Part shown: positions 57,152 through 64,000 of the stretch, in pieces
How positions within the stretch are numbered: the stretch's first letter is position 1
Layout: each line of letters opens with the position of its first letter
Source of the DNA: an uncultured Ruminococcus sp.
Lineage (GTDB): Bacteria > Bacillota > Clostridia > Oscillospirales > Ruminococcaceae
Assembly: GCA_902762785.1 (NCBI GenBank)
Contig: CACWPL010000001.1
Coordinates: 1-64,000 of the forward strand
Direction: 5' to 3'
DNA length: 64,000 nucleotides
Made by a program: the position numbers and the translations under genes
The notes under the pieces: generated by a model
Databases searched by the model: none
What the model was told of the DNA's origin: nothing
What the model saw: only the letters and a program-made list of their open reading frames with translations

Positions 57152-57859
57152 TTAGAGCCGGATGACGGTCTCGAGGGCGAGCTCCATCATCTTGGTGAAG
57201 CCGGTCTGGCGCTCGGCAGCGGTCGTGGACTCACTGCGCAGCGGGCAGTCCGAGACGGTGCAGATGCACAGCGCCTCGCGGCCGGCGCGGGCAGCGTTCA
57301 TGTAGAGCGCCGCAGCCTCCATCTCGATGCCGAGGACGTGCATCTTCTGCCATTCGGCGAGGGAGTCGGCGTCGTCATAGAAGGTGTCGGACGAGAGCAG
57401 ATTCCCCGTGCGCACGGCGATGCCGAGCTGGTCGGCCGTGTCTGCCGCCGTCCGCAGCAGACGGAAGGACGCCGTCGGGGCGAACTGTCCCGGCAGGCGG
57501 TACTGGTCGGCATAGGCGCTGTTCGTGCAGGCGCCGACACCGAGCAAAATGTCCCGGAGCTGTACCTCGTCCGCGACACCGCCGGCCGTGCCGATGCGGA
57601 TGATGCTCTGCACGTCGAAGAAGTGGAAGAGCTCATAGGAATAGATGCCGATCGAGGGCATCCCCATGCCGCTGCCCTGTACCGAGACGGGCTTGCCCTG
57701 GTAGGTGCCGGTGTAGCCGAGCATCCCGCGGATCTCGTTGACGCAGCGCACGTCCTCGAGATAGGTCTCGGCGATGTACTTGGCGCGAAGCGGGTCGCCG
57801 GGCATCAGGACGACCGGCGCGTAGTCCCCGCGCTCTCCTTGCAGATGTGGTGTAGACAT
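57152..57859 (-). CDS. deoD: Purine-nucleoside phosphorylase, DeoD type
   Basis: This 235-aa enzyme cleaves purine nucleosides with phosphate to base and ribose-1-phosphate. Signature residues are VVLMPGDPLRAKYIAETYL (with the phosphate-site region), GSGMGMPSIGIYSYEL and IIRIGTAGGVADEVQLRDIL. The purine-site Glu and Met lie in GIEMEAAALYMNAARAG, and TVSDCPLRSE carries the active-site Asp. I start at MSTPHLQGE, preceded by GGAGG; the longer frame overlaps the upstream gene. Confidence 0.95.
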   Translation of the reverse strand: MSTPHLQGERGDYAPVVLMPGDPLRAKYIAETYLEDVRCVNEIRGMLGYTGTYQGKPVSVQGSGMGMPSIGIYSYELFHFFDVQSIIRIGTAGGVADEVQLRDILLGVGACTNSAYADQYRLPGQFAPTASFRLLRTAADTADQLGIAVRTGNLLSSDTFYDDADSLAEWQKMHVLGIEMEAAALYMNAARAGREALCICTVSDCPLRSESTTAAERQTGFTKMMELALETVIRL

Positions 57860-57905
57860 GTGACAGACCTCCGTTCTTTTGATTGGATGGGATATGACAG
57901 CGGGA

Positions 57906-59354
57906 TCAGGCCCGCTTGGTGACACGGTGCAGCACCTTCTCGAGGATCCTGACCATCATCTGGATGGCGGGATAGTTCAGCAGGACCAGCACGCCGACCA
58001 GGACGGCCGTCGCCGGGATCTCCCAGACAGGACGCGTGATGGCGATGCCGCTCATGACGAAGAGCAGGACGAGATTCGCGAAGAATCGCAGATGCGAGAC
58101 CTTGAAATAGATCATCCGCCGCGTGTCCACGATGCGCACGAGGTAGCATGCGAAATAGCTCAGGAACGTTGCGACGACGGCGCCCTGCACGCCCCAGCGG
58201 TAGATCAGGAGGATGTTCATGATGATGTTCGTCCCGGCGGCGATCAGGGCCGTCCACATGCTGTGGGAGGTCTTCTGGGTCGCGACGTAGACGCTCGAGA
58301 GGAACTGGTCGAAGCTCATCATCACCACCGCGATGATGAGGATGGGCGTGTACAGGTAGCACGCGCGGTACTCCGGGAAGCGGCTGTAGTCGATCAGGAT
58401 GGCCGACAGGATGCGCACGAACGCGATCATGAAGCCCGCCCCGAGGAACATGAAGGCCTGATAGGCGCCGAAGATGCGCTCATAGAAGACGCCCTTGTCC
58501 TTGGAATCGTTCTCCTTGATGGCGCTCATGTTCCACGCCTGGAAGAAGATGGTGGAGACCATGGAGATGAGGTTCGGCACCTTGGAGGCATATTCATAGA
58601 TGCCCGCCGCCGCCGGCCCCACGTCATGCGAGATGGCCATTTTGTCCATATAGCGGACGAAAAGGCGGTCCGAGAAGCCGGTGATGATCCAGAGGACGGC
58701 CGTCGGGATCATGGGGAGCGAGAAGCGCACCATGGTCCTCACGACCTCCGGCTCGAGCTTTTTGAGGTCGAAGAACCGCCAGAGCCGCGCCGTGACCCAG
58801 AGGAACACGCCGGAGCAGAAGTCCGAGAGGAACACGGCGAGCATGAAGCCGTGGACGCCCCAGTGCAGCTTGGAGATGAAGATGACGTTGAAGAGGAAGA
58901 GCGTGCCGGTGGCGAGGATGCCGTCGAGGGCGAAGAGACGCGTCATATCCCGCGCACGGACGAACTGCGAGCTGAGCTGGCGGAACGACGAGGCGATGAT
59001 GTAGGCGACCAGATAGAGCAGGTAGCCGTCGGTGTACGGCAATAGGCGCAGCAGCGGCGTGAGCAGGAGCAGGAGCACCATGCCGACGGCCTCGACCACG
59101 CAGGCGGAGGTGAAGACCTCTGTTTTGTCGTATTCCCGGTCGAGCCCGTAGCGGATGACGGCCTCGGCGATCGAGAAGGTGACGATGGGGATGATGAAAT
59201 TGGCGGTCTGCTCGAGCAGGGATTTGGTGCTCGTATCGACCGAATTGATGTTGCCGGAATACAGGCGTGTCAGCAGGAGCAGCAGGATCTTGCTGCCGAA
59301 GGAGCCGATCGCGAAGATGACGGTGTTCTGTGCGAGCTTGGCATATTTATTCAA
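57906..59354 (-). CDS. Polysaccharide flippase (oligosaccharide transporter family)
   Basis: This 482-aa polytopic membrane protein of the MOP superfamily has about 12-14 helices and begins NKYAKLAQNTVIFAIGSFGSK, as in Wzx-type polysaccharide exporters. Other recognisable parts are GIYEYASKVPNLISMVSTIF and WGVQGAVVATFLSYFACYLVR. It should move lipid-linked glycan units across the membrane. I choose the TTG at 59354, with AGAGG upstream; the longer ATG frame passes through unlikely coding sequence. No glycosyltransferases lie next to it. Confidence 0.88.
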   Translation of the reverse strand: MNKYAKLAQNTVIFAIGSFGSKILLLLLTRLYSGNINSVDTSTKSLLEQTANFIIPIVTFSIAEAVIRYGLDREYDKTEVFTSACVVEAVGMVLLLLLTPLLRLLPYTDGYLLYLVAYIIASSFRQLSSQFVRARDMTRLFALDGILATGTLFLFNVIFISKLHWGVHGFMLAVFLSDFCSGVFLWVTARLWRFFDLKKLEPEVVRTMVRFSLPMIPTAVLWIITGFSDRLFVRYMDKMAISHDVGPAAAGIYEYASKVPNLISMVSTIFFQAWNMSAIKENDSKDKGVFYERIFGAYQAFMFLGAGFMIAFVRILSAILIDYSRFPEYRACYLYTPILIIAVVMMSFDQFLSSVYVATQKTSHSMWTALIAAGTNIIMNILLIYRWGVQGAVVATFLSYFACYLVRIVDTRRMIYFKVSHLRFFANLVLLFVMSGIAITRPVWEIPATAVLVGVLVLLNYPAIQMMVRILEKVLHRVTKRA

Positions 59355-59689
59355 GGTAAGACCTCTTTCGATGTGAGCGAAGTTTGGATCTCCCGCAGAC
59401 GGGAGGCGATGTGGCCATTGTAAGGACGCCATTCCTATTATACCAGATTTTTTGGGAAAATGGAATAGCTTTGCCCAAAAATATCGCGCGATCGCGCGGG
59501 ATTCGGCGGATTTTTCCGCAGAGGTCAAAAACCGTTTCCCCCCTCGCGCGGAAATTAGCGGAAATGCCCAGATCCTGCGGGCATTTTTCGCCGATGTCTT
59601 GACAAATAACGGCCGTCACGCTATAATGGATATGTCGGTCAAGGCGGCCGGCATATGGAAATGAACAGAACGAATAGGAGGAAAATGAC
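59355..59689. other. Divergent intergenic region, 335 bases
   Basis: This gap holds a leftward extended -10 promoter for the flippase (TGGTATAAT, 59437-59442 and the bases above) and a consensus rightward promoter for the TM2 gene (59599-59627). Between them lies GC-rich sequence containing GCGCGATCGCGCG around 59487. No gene is evident. Confidence 0.65.
59599..59627 (+). promoter_or_regulatory. Consensus promoter of the TM2 gene
   Basis: A perfect TTGACA (59599-59604), 17 bases, TATAAT (59622-59627), with the start codon 63 bases downstream. Confidence 0.93.
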
Positions 59690-59914
59690 ATGGAGCAAAA
59701 GTCGAAGCTCGCAGCCGGTCTGCTGGGGATCTTCCTTGGCGGTGTCGGCGCGCATCGTTTTTATCTTGGCTACACGAAGATGGGCGTGATCCAGCTCGTG
59801 GTATCGCTGGTGACCTGCGGCGTAGGCAGCATCTGGGGCTTTGTGGAGGGCATCCTGATCCTCTGCGGCACCTACATCACCACCGATGCCAACGGCAACC
59901 CCCTCAGTGAGTGA
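59690..59914 (+). CDS. TM2-domain membrane protein
   Basis: This 74-aa protein is a TM2 domain: two membrane helices joined by a short turn, with the family pattern AGLLGIFLGGVGAHRFYLGY and GVGSIWGFVEGILIL. Function is unknown. AGGAGG precedes the start, and a consensus promoter predicts strong expression. Confidence 0.93.
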   Translation: MEQKSKLAAGLLGIFLGGVGAHRFYLGYTKMGVIQLVVSLVTCGVGSIWGFVEGILILCGTYITTDANGNPLSE

Positions 59915-59934
59915 GCCACATCGCAAAGGACCGA

Positions 59935-59967
59935 AGCGCCCCCTGCTCCCGCAAAGCAGGGGGCGCT
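59935..59967 (+). terminator. Hairpin after the TM2 gene
   Basis: AGCGCCCCCTGCT and AGCAGGGGGCGCT arms around CCCGCAA. No T-tract follows, so it may be a weak terminator or a stabilising hairpin. Confidence 0.6.
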
Positions 59968-60024
59968 GATGGAAGTGCGCAGGCTGAGCTCTGCTGAGGC
60001 CCTGCGCTGCGGATGAGGTGTGTA

Positions 60025-60957
60025 ATGAAAAAGATCAGTGAGATACTTGGAAAATATATGGCGTGGGTCGTTCTGCTCATCGCCGCATTGGCGCTGCTGG
60101 TGCCGAAGACGTGCCTGTGGGTCCAAACGGGATGGATCAACTATCTTTTGATGGTCGTCATGTTCGGCATGGGGACGACGATGAAGCTGACCGATCTGGC
60201 CATCGTGTTCAAACGGCCGCGGGATGTCCTGATCGGCTGTCTGGCGCAGTTCCTGGTCATGCCGCTCCTGGCGTTCGCCCTTGGGAGGCTGTTCGGCCTC
60301 GACAACGAGCTGCTGGTCGGCGTGGTGCTCGTGGGGACGTGCCCGGGAGGGACCTCCAGCAATGTCATGACCTATCTGTCAAAGGGCGATACGGCGCTCT
60401 CCGTGGGGATGACGAGCATCAATACCCTGCTCGCCCCCATCCTGACCCCGCTGCTGACCTTCTGCTATCTGCGGACGACCGTGAGCGTCGACATCCTGTC
60501 GATCTTCGTGTCGATCATCCAGGTGGTCATCGTCCCGATCGCGCTGGGCCTGCTCGTCAATAAGCTGTTCGGCGACCTCGCCCAGAGAGTCAGCGACGCC
60601 CTGCCCGCCGTATCGGTGACGGCCATCTGCCTCATCATCGCCTCCGTCGTGTCGCATAACAGTGAGAAGATCATGTCTACGGGGCTCATCATCCTTGCCG
60701 TCGTGGTGCTGCATAACCTGCTGGGGTATCTGTGCGGCTATCTGATCGGTGTCCTGTTCAAGATGGATCTGCCGCGGAAAAAGGCGATCGCGATCGAGGT
60801 CGGGATGCAAAATTCAGGACTGGCCACGACGCTTGCCGGGTCTGCCTTCCCGGATCTGGCGATGGCGACGGTCCCGGGCGCGGTCTTTTCTGTTTGGCAT
60901 AACATCTCCGGTGCCGTGCTCGCGGGGATCCTGCACAAGATCGGCCCCTCGCCATGA
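60025..60957 (+). CDS. Bile acid:sodium symporter-family transporter
   Basis: This 310-aa membrane protein has about nine to ten helices and the signatures of the BASS family: LVGTCPGGTSSNVMTYLSKG and AIEVGMQNSGLATTLAG. Members transport bile acids, pantoate or other organic anions with sodium; the substrate is not readable. I start at the second ATG (MKKISEIL), spaced correctly from GAGGTG; the first at 60013 overlaps that site. Confidence 0.93.
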   Translation: MKKISEILGKYMAWVVLLIAALALLVPKTCLWVQTGWINYLLMVVMFGMGTTMKLTDLAIVFKRPRDVLIGCLAQFLVMPLLAFALGRLFGLDNELLVGVVLVGTCPGGTSSNVMTYLSKGDTALSVGMTSINTLLAPILTPLLTFCYLRTTVSVDILSIFVSIIQVVIVPIALGLLVNKLFGDLAQRVSDALPAVSVTAICLIIASVVSHNSEKIMSTGLIILAVVVLHNLLGYLCGYLIGVLFKMDLPRKKAIAIEVGMQNSGLATTLAGSAFPDLAMATVPGAVFSVWHNISGAVLAGILHKIGPSP

Positions 60958-60974
60958 CCCCTGCGGATACGAAC

Positions 60975-61016
60975 CGCCCCTGCGTGTGAGAAAGCACGCA
61001 GGGGCGTCTTTTTTTA
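60975..61016 (+). terminator. Terminator after the BASS transporter
   Basis: CGCCCCTGCGTG and CACGCAGGGGCG arms are followed by TCTTTTTTT. It overlaps the end of the convergent prfB gene. Confidence 0.92.
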
Positions 61017-62138
61017 CTGTGTGAGGGTGCCGTGGCTCAGGGACTTGAGGTAGGCATGGATGAAGCCGTCGATGTCGCCGTCCATGACGGCGTTGATGTT
61101 GCCGTTCTCGAAGCCCGTGCGGGTGTCCTTGACGAGGGTGTAGGGCATGAAAACATAGGAACGGATCTGCGCACCGAAGCCGATGTGCTTCTGCACGCCC
61201 TTGATGTCGGAGACCTTCTCGAGGTGCTCGCGCTCCTTGATCTCCACGAGCTGCGCCACGAGCATCTTCATGGCGTAGTCCTTGTTCTGGTACTGGCTGC
61301 GCTGCGTCTGGCAGGAGACCACGATGCCCGTGGGCTTGTGGCGCAGACGCACGGCGGAGCTGGTCTTGTTGACCTTCTGGCCGCCCGCGCCGGAGGAACG
61401 GTAGACCTCCATCTCGATGTCCTCGGGACGGATGTCGACCTCCATATTGTCGTCGATCTCCGGCATGACCTCCACGGCCGCGAAGGACGTCTGGCGGCGC
61501 CCGCCCGCATCGAACGGCGACACGCGCACGAGACGGTGTACACCGGCCTCGGACTTCAGGAAGCCGTAGGCGTTCTCGCCCTCGATCATGATCGAGGCGC
61601 TCTTGATGCCGGCCTCTTCACCGTCGAGGTAGTCGAGGACCTCGACCTTGTAGCCCTTGCGCTCGGCCCAGCGCATGTACATCCGATAGAGCATGGACGC
61701 CCAGTCCATGGCCTCGGTGCCGCCCTCGCCGGGGTGGAAGGTCAGGATCGCGTTGCGTCCGTCGTACTCGCCGGAGAGCAGGGTCTCCAGGTTCTTGGCC
61801 TCGAGGTCGGCCTTGAACTTCTCGACATCGGCCGTGATCTCGTCGGCCATCTCGTTGGCGCTGTCCTCGTCCTCGATGCACAGCTCGATCATGGCGATGA
61901 TGTCCTCGAGGCGGGAGGCCATCTTCTCAAAGCCGGCGATGCGGTTCTCGAGCTGCTTGGTGCGCTGGAGGACCTTCTGGGAATTGTCGCGGTCGTCCCA
62001 GAAATCGGGCGCCTGTGCCTGCTCCTGGAGGCGGGCGACCTCCTCGCGGGCGTTCTTGATGTCGAGCACTTCGCCGAGCTCCTCGATGTTCTTGCGGTAG
62101 CCGGTCATCTCAACTCTTAATTCATCCAAAATGATCAT
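61014..62138 (-). CDS. prfB: Peptide chain release factor 2
   Basis: This 374-aa factor releases peptides at UGA and UAA. The stop-recognition motif SPF is in VRVSPFDAGGRRQTSF, and the GGQ catalytic loop in RSSGAGGQKVNKTSSAVRL. The gene is one continuous frame. Where most bacteria have an in-frame UGA and a +1 shift near codon 25, this gene reads GTG CTC GAC (GEVLDIKN) with no stop, so autoregulatory frameshifting is absent. It has its own promoter at 62193-62221. Confidence 0.97.
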   Translation of the reverse strand: MIILDELRVEMTGYRKNIEELGEVLDIKNAREEVARLQEQAQAPDFWDDRDNSQKVLQRTKQLENRIAGFEKMASRLEDIIAMIELCIEDEDSANEMADEITADVEKFKADLEAKNLETLLSGEYDGRNAILTFHPGEGGTEAMDWASMLYRMYMRWAERKGYKVEVLDYLDGEEAGIKSASIMIEGENAYGFLKSEAGVHRLVRVSPFDAGGRRQTSFAAVEVMPEIDDNMEVDIRPEDIEMEVYRSSGAGGQKVNKTSSAVRLRHKPTGIVVSCQTQRSQYQNKDYAMKMLVAQLVEIKEREHLEKVSDIKGVQKHIGFGAQIRSYVFMPYTLVKDTRTGFENGNINAVMDGDIDGFIHAYLKSLSHGTLTQ

Positions 62139-62192
62139 GGTCAGTGCTGCTCCTTTGCTGATCTTGTGGGGGCCTTATGCATACTTACTTCT

Positions 62193-62221
62193 ATTATACA
62201 CCATCTCCCGCGAGATCGCAA
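62193..62221 (-). promoter_or_regulatory. Promoter of prfB
   Basis: On the minus strand TTGCGA (62216-62221), 17 bases, TATAAT (62193-62198). Confidence 0.78.
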
Positions 62222-62263
62222 GGGGTATTTGAAAAAAATTTGCCGTCCTCGTCCTATTTTGGC

Positions 62264-62297
62264 AAAAAAAGCCCCCGCTGCGGTCGGCAGCAGGGGC
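62264..62297 (-). terminator. Terminator after the small acidic protein gene
   Basis: On the minus strand GCCCCTGCTGC and GCAGCGGGGGC arms are followed by TTTTTTTGCC. It precedes the prfB promoter. Confidence 0.92.
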
Positions 62298-62314
62298 GTG
62301 ATGTCGATATGCTC

Positions 62315-62611
62315 TTAGGCGTCCTCAGACTCGTCCTCGGCAGGTGCCTCAGCGGCATCGTCCTCGGCAGCGGCCTCATCGGCAGCAGCCTCCTCATCGG
62401 CAGAGTCGAAGATGTCCACATCGAGATCGTCCTCGTCGAAGCTGAAGGGCTCGCCGGCGATGATGTCATCCATCAGCTCGTCCTCCTCGAACTCGGAGCT
62501 GTCAAAGCGCATCTTGCGCTTGCTGTTCTGCTTCTGGAGCAGGAAAACGACGGCAGCGGCGGTGGCGACAGCAGTCGCAGCGATGATCGCGATCACTTTC
62601 CAGTTGTTCAT
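62315..62611 (-). CDS. Small membrane-anchored acidic protein, unknown
   Basis: This 98-aa protein has one N-terminal membrane helix (NNWKVIAIIAATAVATAAAVV) and a cytoplasmic, strongly acidic, Ala-rich tail ending AEAPAEDESEDA. No domain is recognised. It is monocistronic, with its own promoter and terminator, so it is probably a real gene. The low-complexity tail prevents family assignment. Confidence 0.75.
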   Translation of the reverse strand: MNNWKVIAIIAATAVATAAAVVFLLQKQNSKRKMRFDSSEFEEDELMDDIIAGEPFSFDEDDLDVDIFDSADEEAAADEAAAEDDAAEAPAEDESEDA

Positions 62612-62713
62612 AATGATTGATCCTCTTTTCTCCGCAGGGCCTTTTGTTCAAAGCGCGATGCCGCCGGTCTGCTGCGGTCAGTAAAGCGGACGGCAGTTTA
62701 TTTATATGTTAGT

Positions 62714-62742
62714 ATTATACCACATTTCTTCCGGCATTTCAA
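62714..62742 (-). promoter_or_regulatory. Promoter of the small acidic protein gene
   Basis: On the minus strand TTGAAA (62737-62742), 17 bases, TATAAT (62714-62719) with TGG before the -10 box. Confidence 0.85.
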
Positions 62743-62878
62743 CTCTTTTTTGAAATTTTTTCTGCGCTTTTTTGTCAAAATGTGATAATAGGCTGTATTT
62801 TTGTAGGCGTTGACAGTTTTTGCCGCATTGATCTGTGCATCCTCACCGATCCCGGGGAGTTAGCCAATGCATCCTCGG

Positions 62879-63601
62879 TCACATGTTCCCGGTCAGATAC
62901 ATGAGCAGCGCGAGCGCGGCGGTCGGGGCGGTCTCGCAGCGGAGGATGCGCCTGCCGAGCCAGACGCGCCAGATGCCTGCCTCCACGGCGGCCGCGGCCT
63001 CCTCCTCGGAGATGCCGCCCTCACTGCCGATGAAGAGCCCGATGTCCCGGACGCCCTCGAGCGGCACCTCGCCGAAGCGCACGCCGCCAGCCTCCTCATA
63101 GAGCATGACCGCGCGGTCGTGGGACTGCATGGCCGTGAGCGCCTCGCGCCAGGTCAGGAGCGGGGCGACCTCCGGGACGATGCCGCGGCCGGACTGCTTG
63201 GCGGCCGCCAGGGCGATCTTTTGCAGACGCTCCTGCTTCTTGGCGAACTCCGCCTTGGTCGGGCGGGCGACGCAGCGTGCCGTGAGCACGGGCACGATCC
63301 GCGTGACGCCCAGCTCCACGCTCTTCTGGACGATCTCGGCGAGCTTGTCCTGCTTGGGGACGGCCTGGTAGAGCGTCACGGCCACGGAGGGCTCGGCGGC
63401 GCAGGGCGTGATCTGGGTCGGGCGGAGATAGACGGCATCGCCCGTGATCTGGACGATCTCGCAGACATAGTCGGTCCCCTCGGCGCAGACGGTCAGCGTC
63501 TCGCCGGGGCGCATCCGCAGAGAGCGGCCGATGTGGCGGGCGTCCTCGCCGGTGAGGACGATCTCGTTCGGGTCGCCGTGTTCCGTGAAAAATCGGGGCA
63601 T
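62879..63601 (-). CDS. rsmE: 16S rRNA (uracil-1498-N3)-methyltransferase
   Basis: This 240-aa SPOUT methyltransferase modifies U1498 of 16S rRNA using SAM. An N-terminal PUA-like part (HGDPNEIVLTGEDARHIGRS) precedes the SPOUT core with AVPKQDKLAEIVQKSVELGV, AAAKQSGRGIVPEV and the SAM knot IGLFIGSEGGISEEEA. The usual end is seen in RILRCETAPTAALALLMY. It begins nine bases after the next upstream gene on the same strand. Confidence 0.95.
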   Translation of the reverse strand: MPRFFTEHGDPNEIVLTGEDARHIGRSLRMRPGETLTVCAEGTDYVCEIVQITGDAVYLRPTQITPCAAEPSVAVTLYQAVPKQDKLAEIVQKSVELGVTRIVPVLTARCVARPTKAEFAKKQERLQKIALAAAKQSGRGIVPEVAPLLTWREALTAMQSHDRAVMLYEEAGGVRFGEVPLEGVRDIGLFIGSEGGISEEEAAAAVEAGIWRVWLGRRILRCETAPTAALALLMYLTGNM

Positions 63602-63610
63602 GGTCTCACC

Positions 63611-64000
63611 TCACATCACGCAATAGTATTTCCCGTCCACGCGCAGGAGCAGGATGTGCTGATTCTCGGCCACTTCATATTTGGCACCGCCATCATAGAT
63701 GACGTCCCACTCGAGGGCGAGGTCGTAGGCCTCCTCGACGGTGTCGGCGAACTTGTCATCGCCGCTGAGCTGGCGCATGAAGTCGAGCCCCTGCGAGAGC
63801 GCCCCGGCGGAACGATTCTGGTCGAGCTCGTTGATGAGGATCATCTTGAAGGTGAAATCGTCGCTGTAGCGCGAGGCGACGTTGTCGTGGATGGCCTGGA
63901 TCAGCTCCTCGGGCGTCTCCTTGCCGTAGGCATCCTGCATCTGGTAGCTGACGTAATAGTCGAAGGTGCTGCTCTGGTAGAGCTCGGCGTCGCAGTTCTG
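63611..64000 (-). CDS. Unknown protein, 5' end cut by window edge
   Basis: The last 129 codons of a gene that continues beyond the right edge are visible, from QNCDAELYQSSTFDYYVSYQ to the stop after DGKYYCVM. The frame stays open to base 64000, so no start codon can be assigned. It has ordered alternating helices and strands, with ELIQAIHDNVASRYSDDFTF and EVAENQHILLLRVDGKYY. I do not recognise the family. It is transcribed into rsmE. Confidence 0.7.
   Translation of the reverse strand, partial: QNCDAELYQSSTFDYYVSYQMQDAYGKETPEELIQAIHDNVASRYSDDFTFKMILINELDQNRSAGALSQGLDFMRQLSGDDKFADTVEEAYDLALEWDVIYDGGAKYEVAENQHILLLRVDGKYYCVM

Noticed and set aside
62834..62880. Repeat of GCATCCTC downstream of rsmE as a terminator or CRISPR-like repeat
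   Set aside because: Only two short copies, no stem and no spacing pattern.

Overview
The window is high-GC Firmicute DNA, most likely from a fibre-degrading Ruminococcus-type member of the Oscillospiraceae. The reasons are a secreted GH5 endoglucanase with a C-terminal dockerin, a second secreted protein with a dockerin, cohesin-like domains in two proteins, Firmicute-type gene order around dnaA, a perfect CIRCE element, the sporulation pair yabP-yabQ next to divIC, and many TTGACA-17-TATAAT promoters with AGGAGG-like ribosome sites.

Region 1 (1-22.25 kb) is transcribed entirely leftward. From right to left it carries dnaA, a candidate replication origin, dnaN, a small membrane protein, yaaA, recF, gyrB, a YcxB-like protein, gyrA, a phosphoesterase, cca and recG. 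These are followed by the CIRCE-controlled heat-shock operon hrcA-grpE-dnaK-dnaJ, a phenylacetate-CoA ligase and a truncated Sel1-repeat gene. The dnaA-dnaN gap (20294-20862) has five tandem TAG triplets next to a G cluster, DnaA-box-like motifs, a 17-bp perfect inverted repeat and very dense GATC sites. The dnaA leader and the recF-gyrB gap hold further TTTTCCACA-type motifs. Genes diverge from this region, as expected at an origin.

Region 2 (22.7-29.6 kb) is rightward. It holds an FAD oxidoreductase translationally coupled to a large membrane protein, a secreted lipoprotein esterase, then yabP, yabQ, divIC and an S1-domain protein. The yabQ frame runs far into divIC. Region 3 (29.6-39.0 kb) is a leftward seven-gene operon: rmuC, malQ, glgP, a DUF697 GTPase, nadB, nadC and a cohesin-like lipoprotein.

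Region 4 (39.2-51.2 kb) contains the GH5-dockerin cellulase, a small SDR/CPBP/DUF1294 operon, a membrane-bound PASTA protein whose kinase domain has lost its catalytic residues, an Asp23-FakA pair, a relatively AT-rich C39-like/InlB/cohesin-like/dockerin protein and tRNA-Pro(CGG). Region 5 (51.3-64 kb) has citrate synthase, a tandem-TIR/Sel1 protein, DUF896, an SPFH protein, deoD, a polysaccharide flippase, a TM2 protein, a bile-acid:sodium symporter-family transporter, prfB without the usual frameshift, a small anchored acidic protein, rsmE and a partial gene.

The main candidates for something undescribed are the cell-anchored cohesin-like lipoprotein with its secreted relative, the PASTA pseudokinase, the tandem-TIR protein and the origin architecture. 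All assignments come from reading the sequence; no database search was run.
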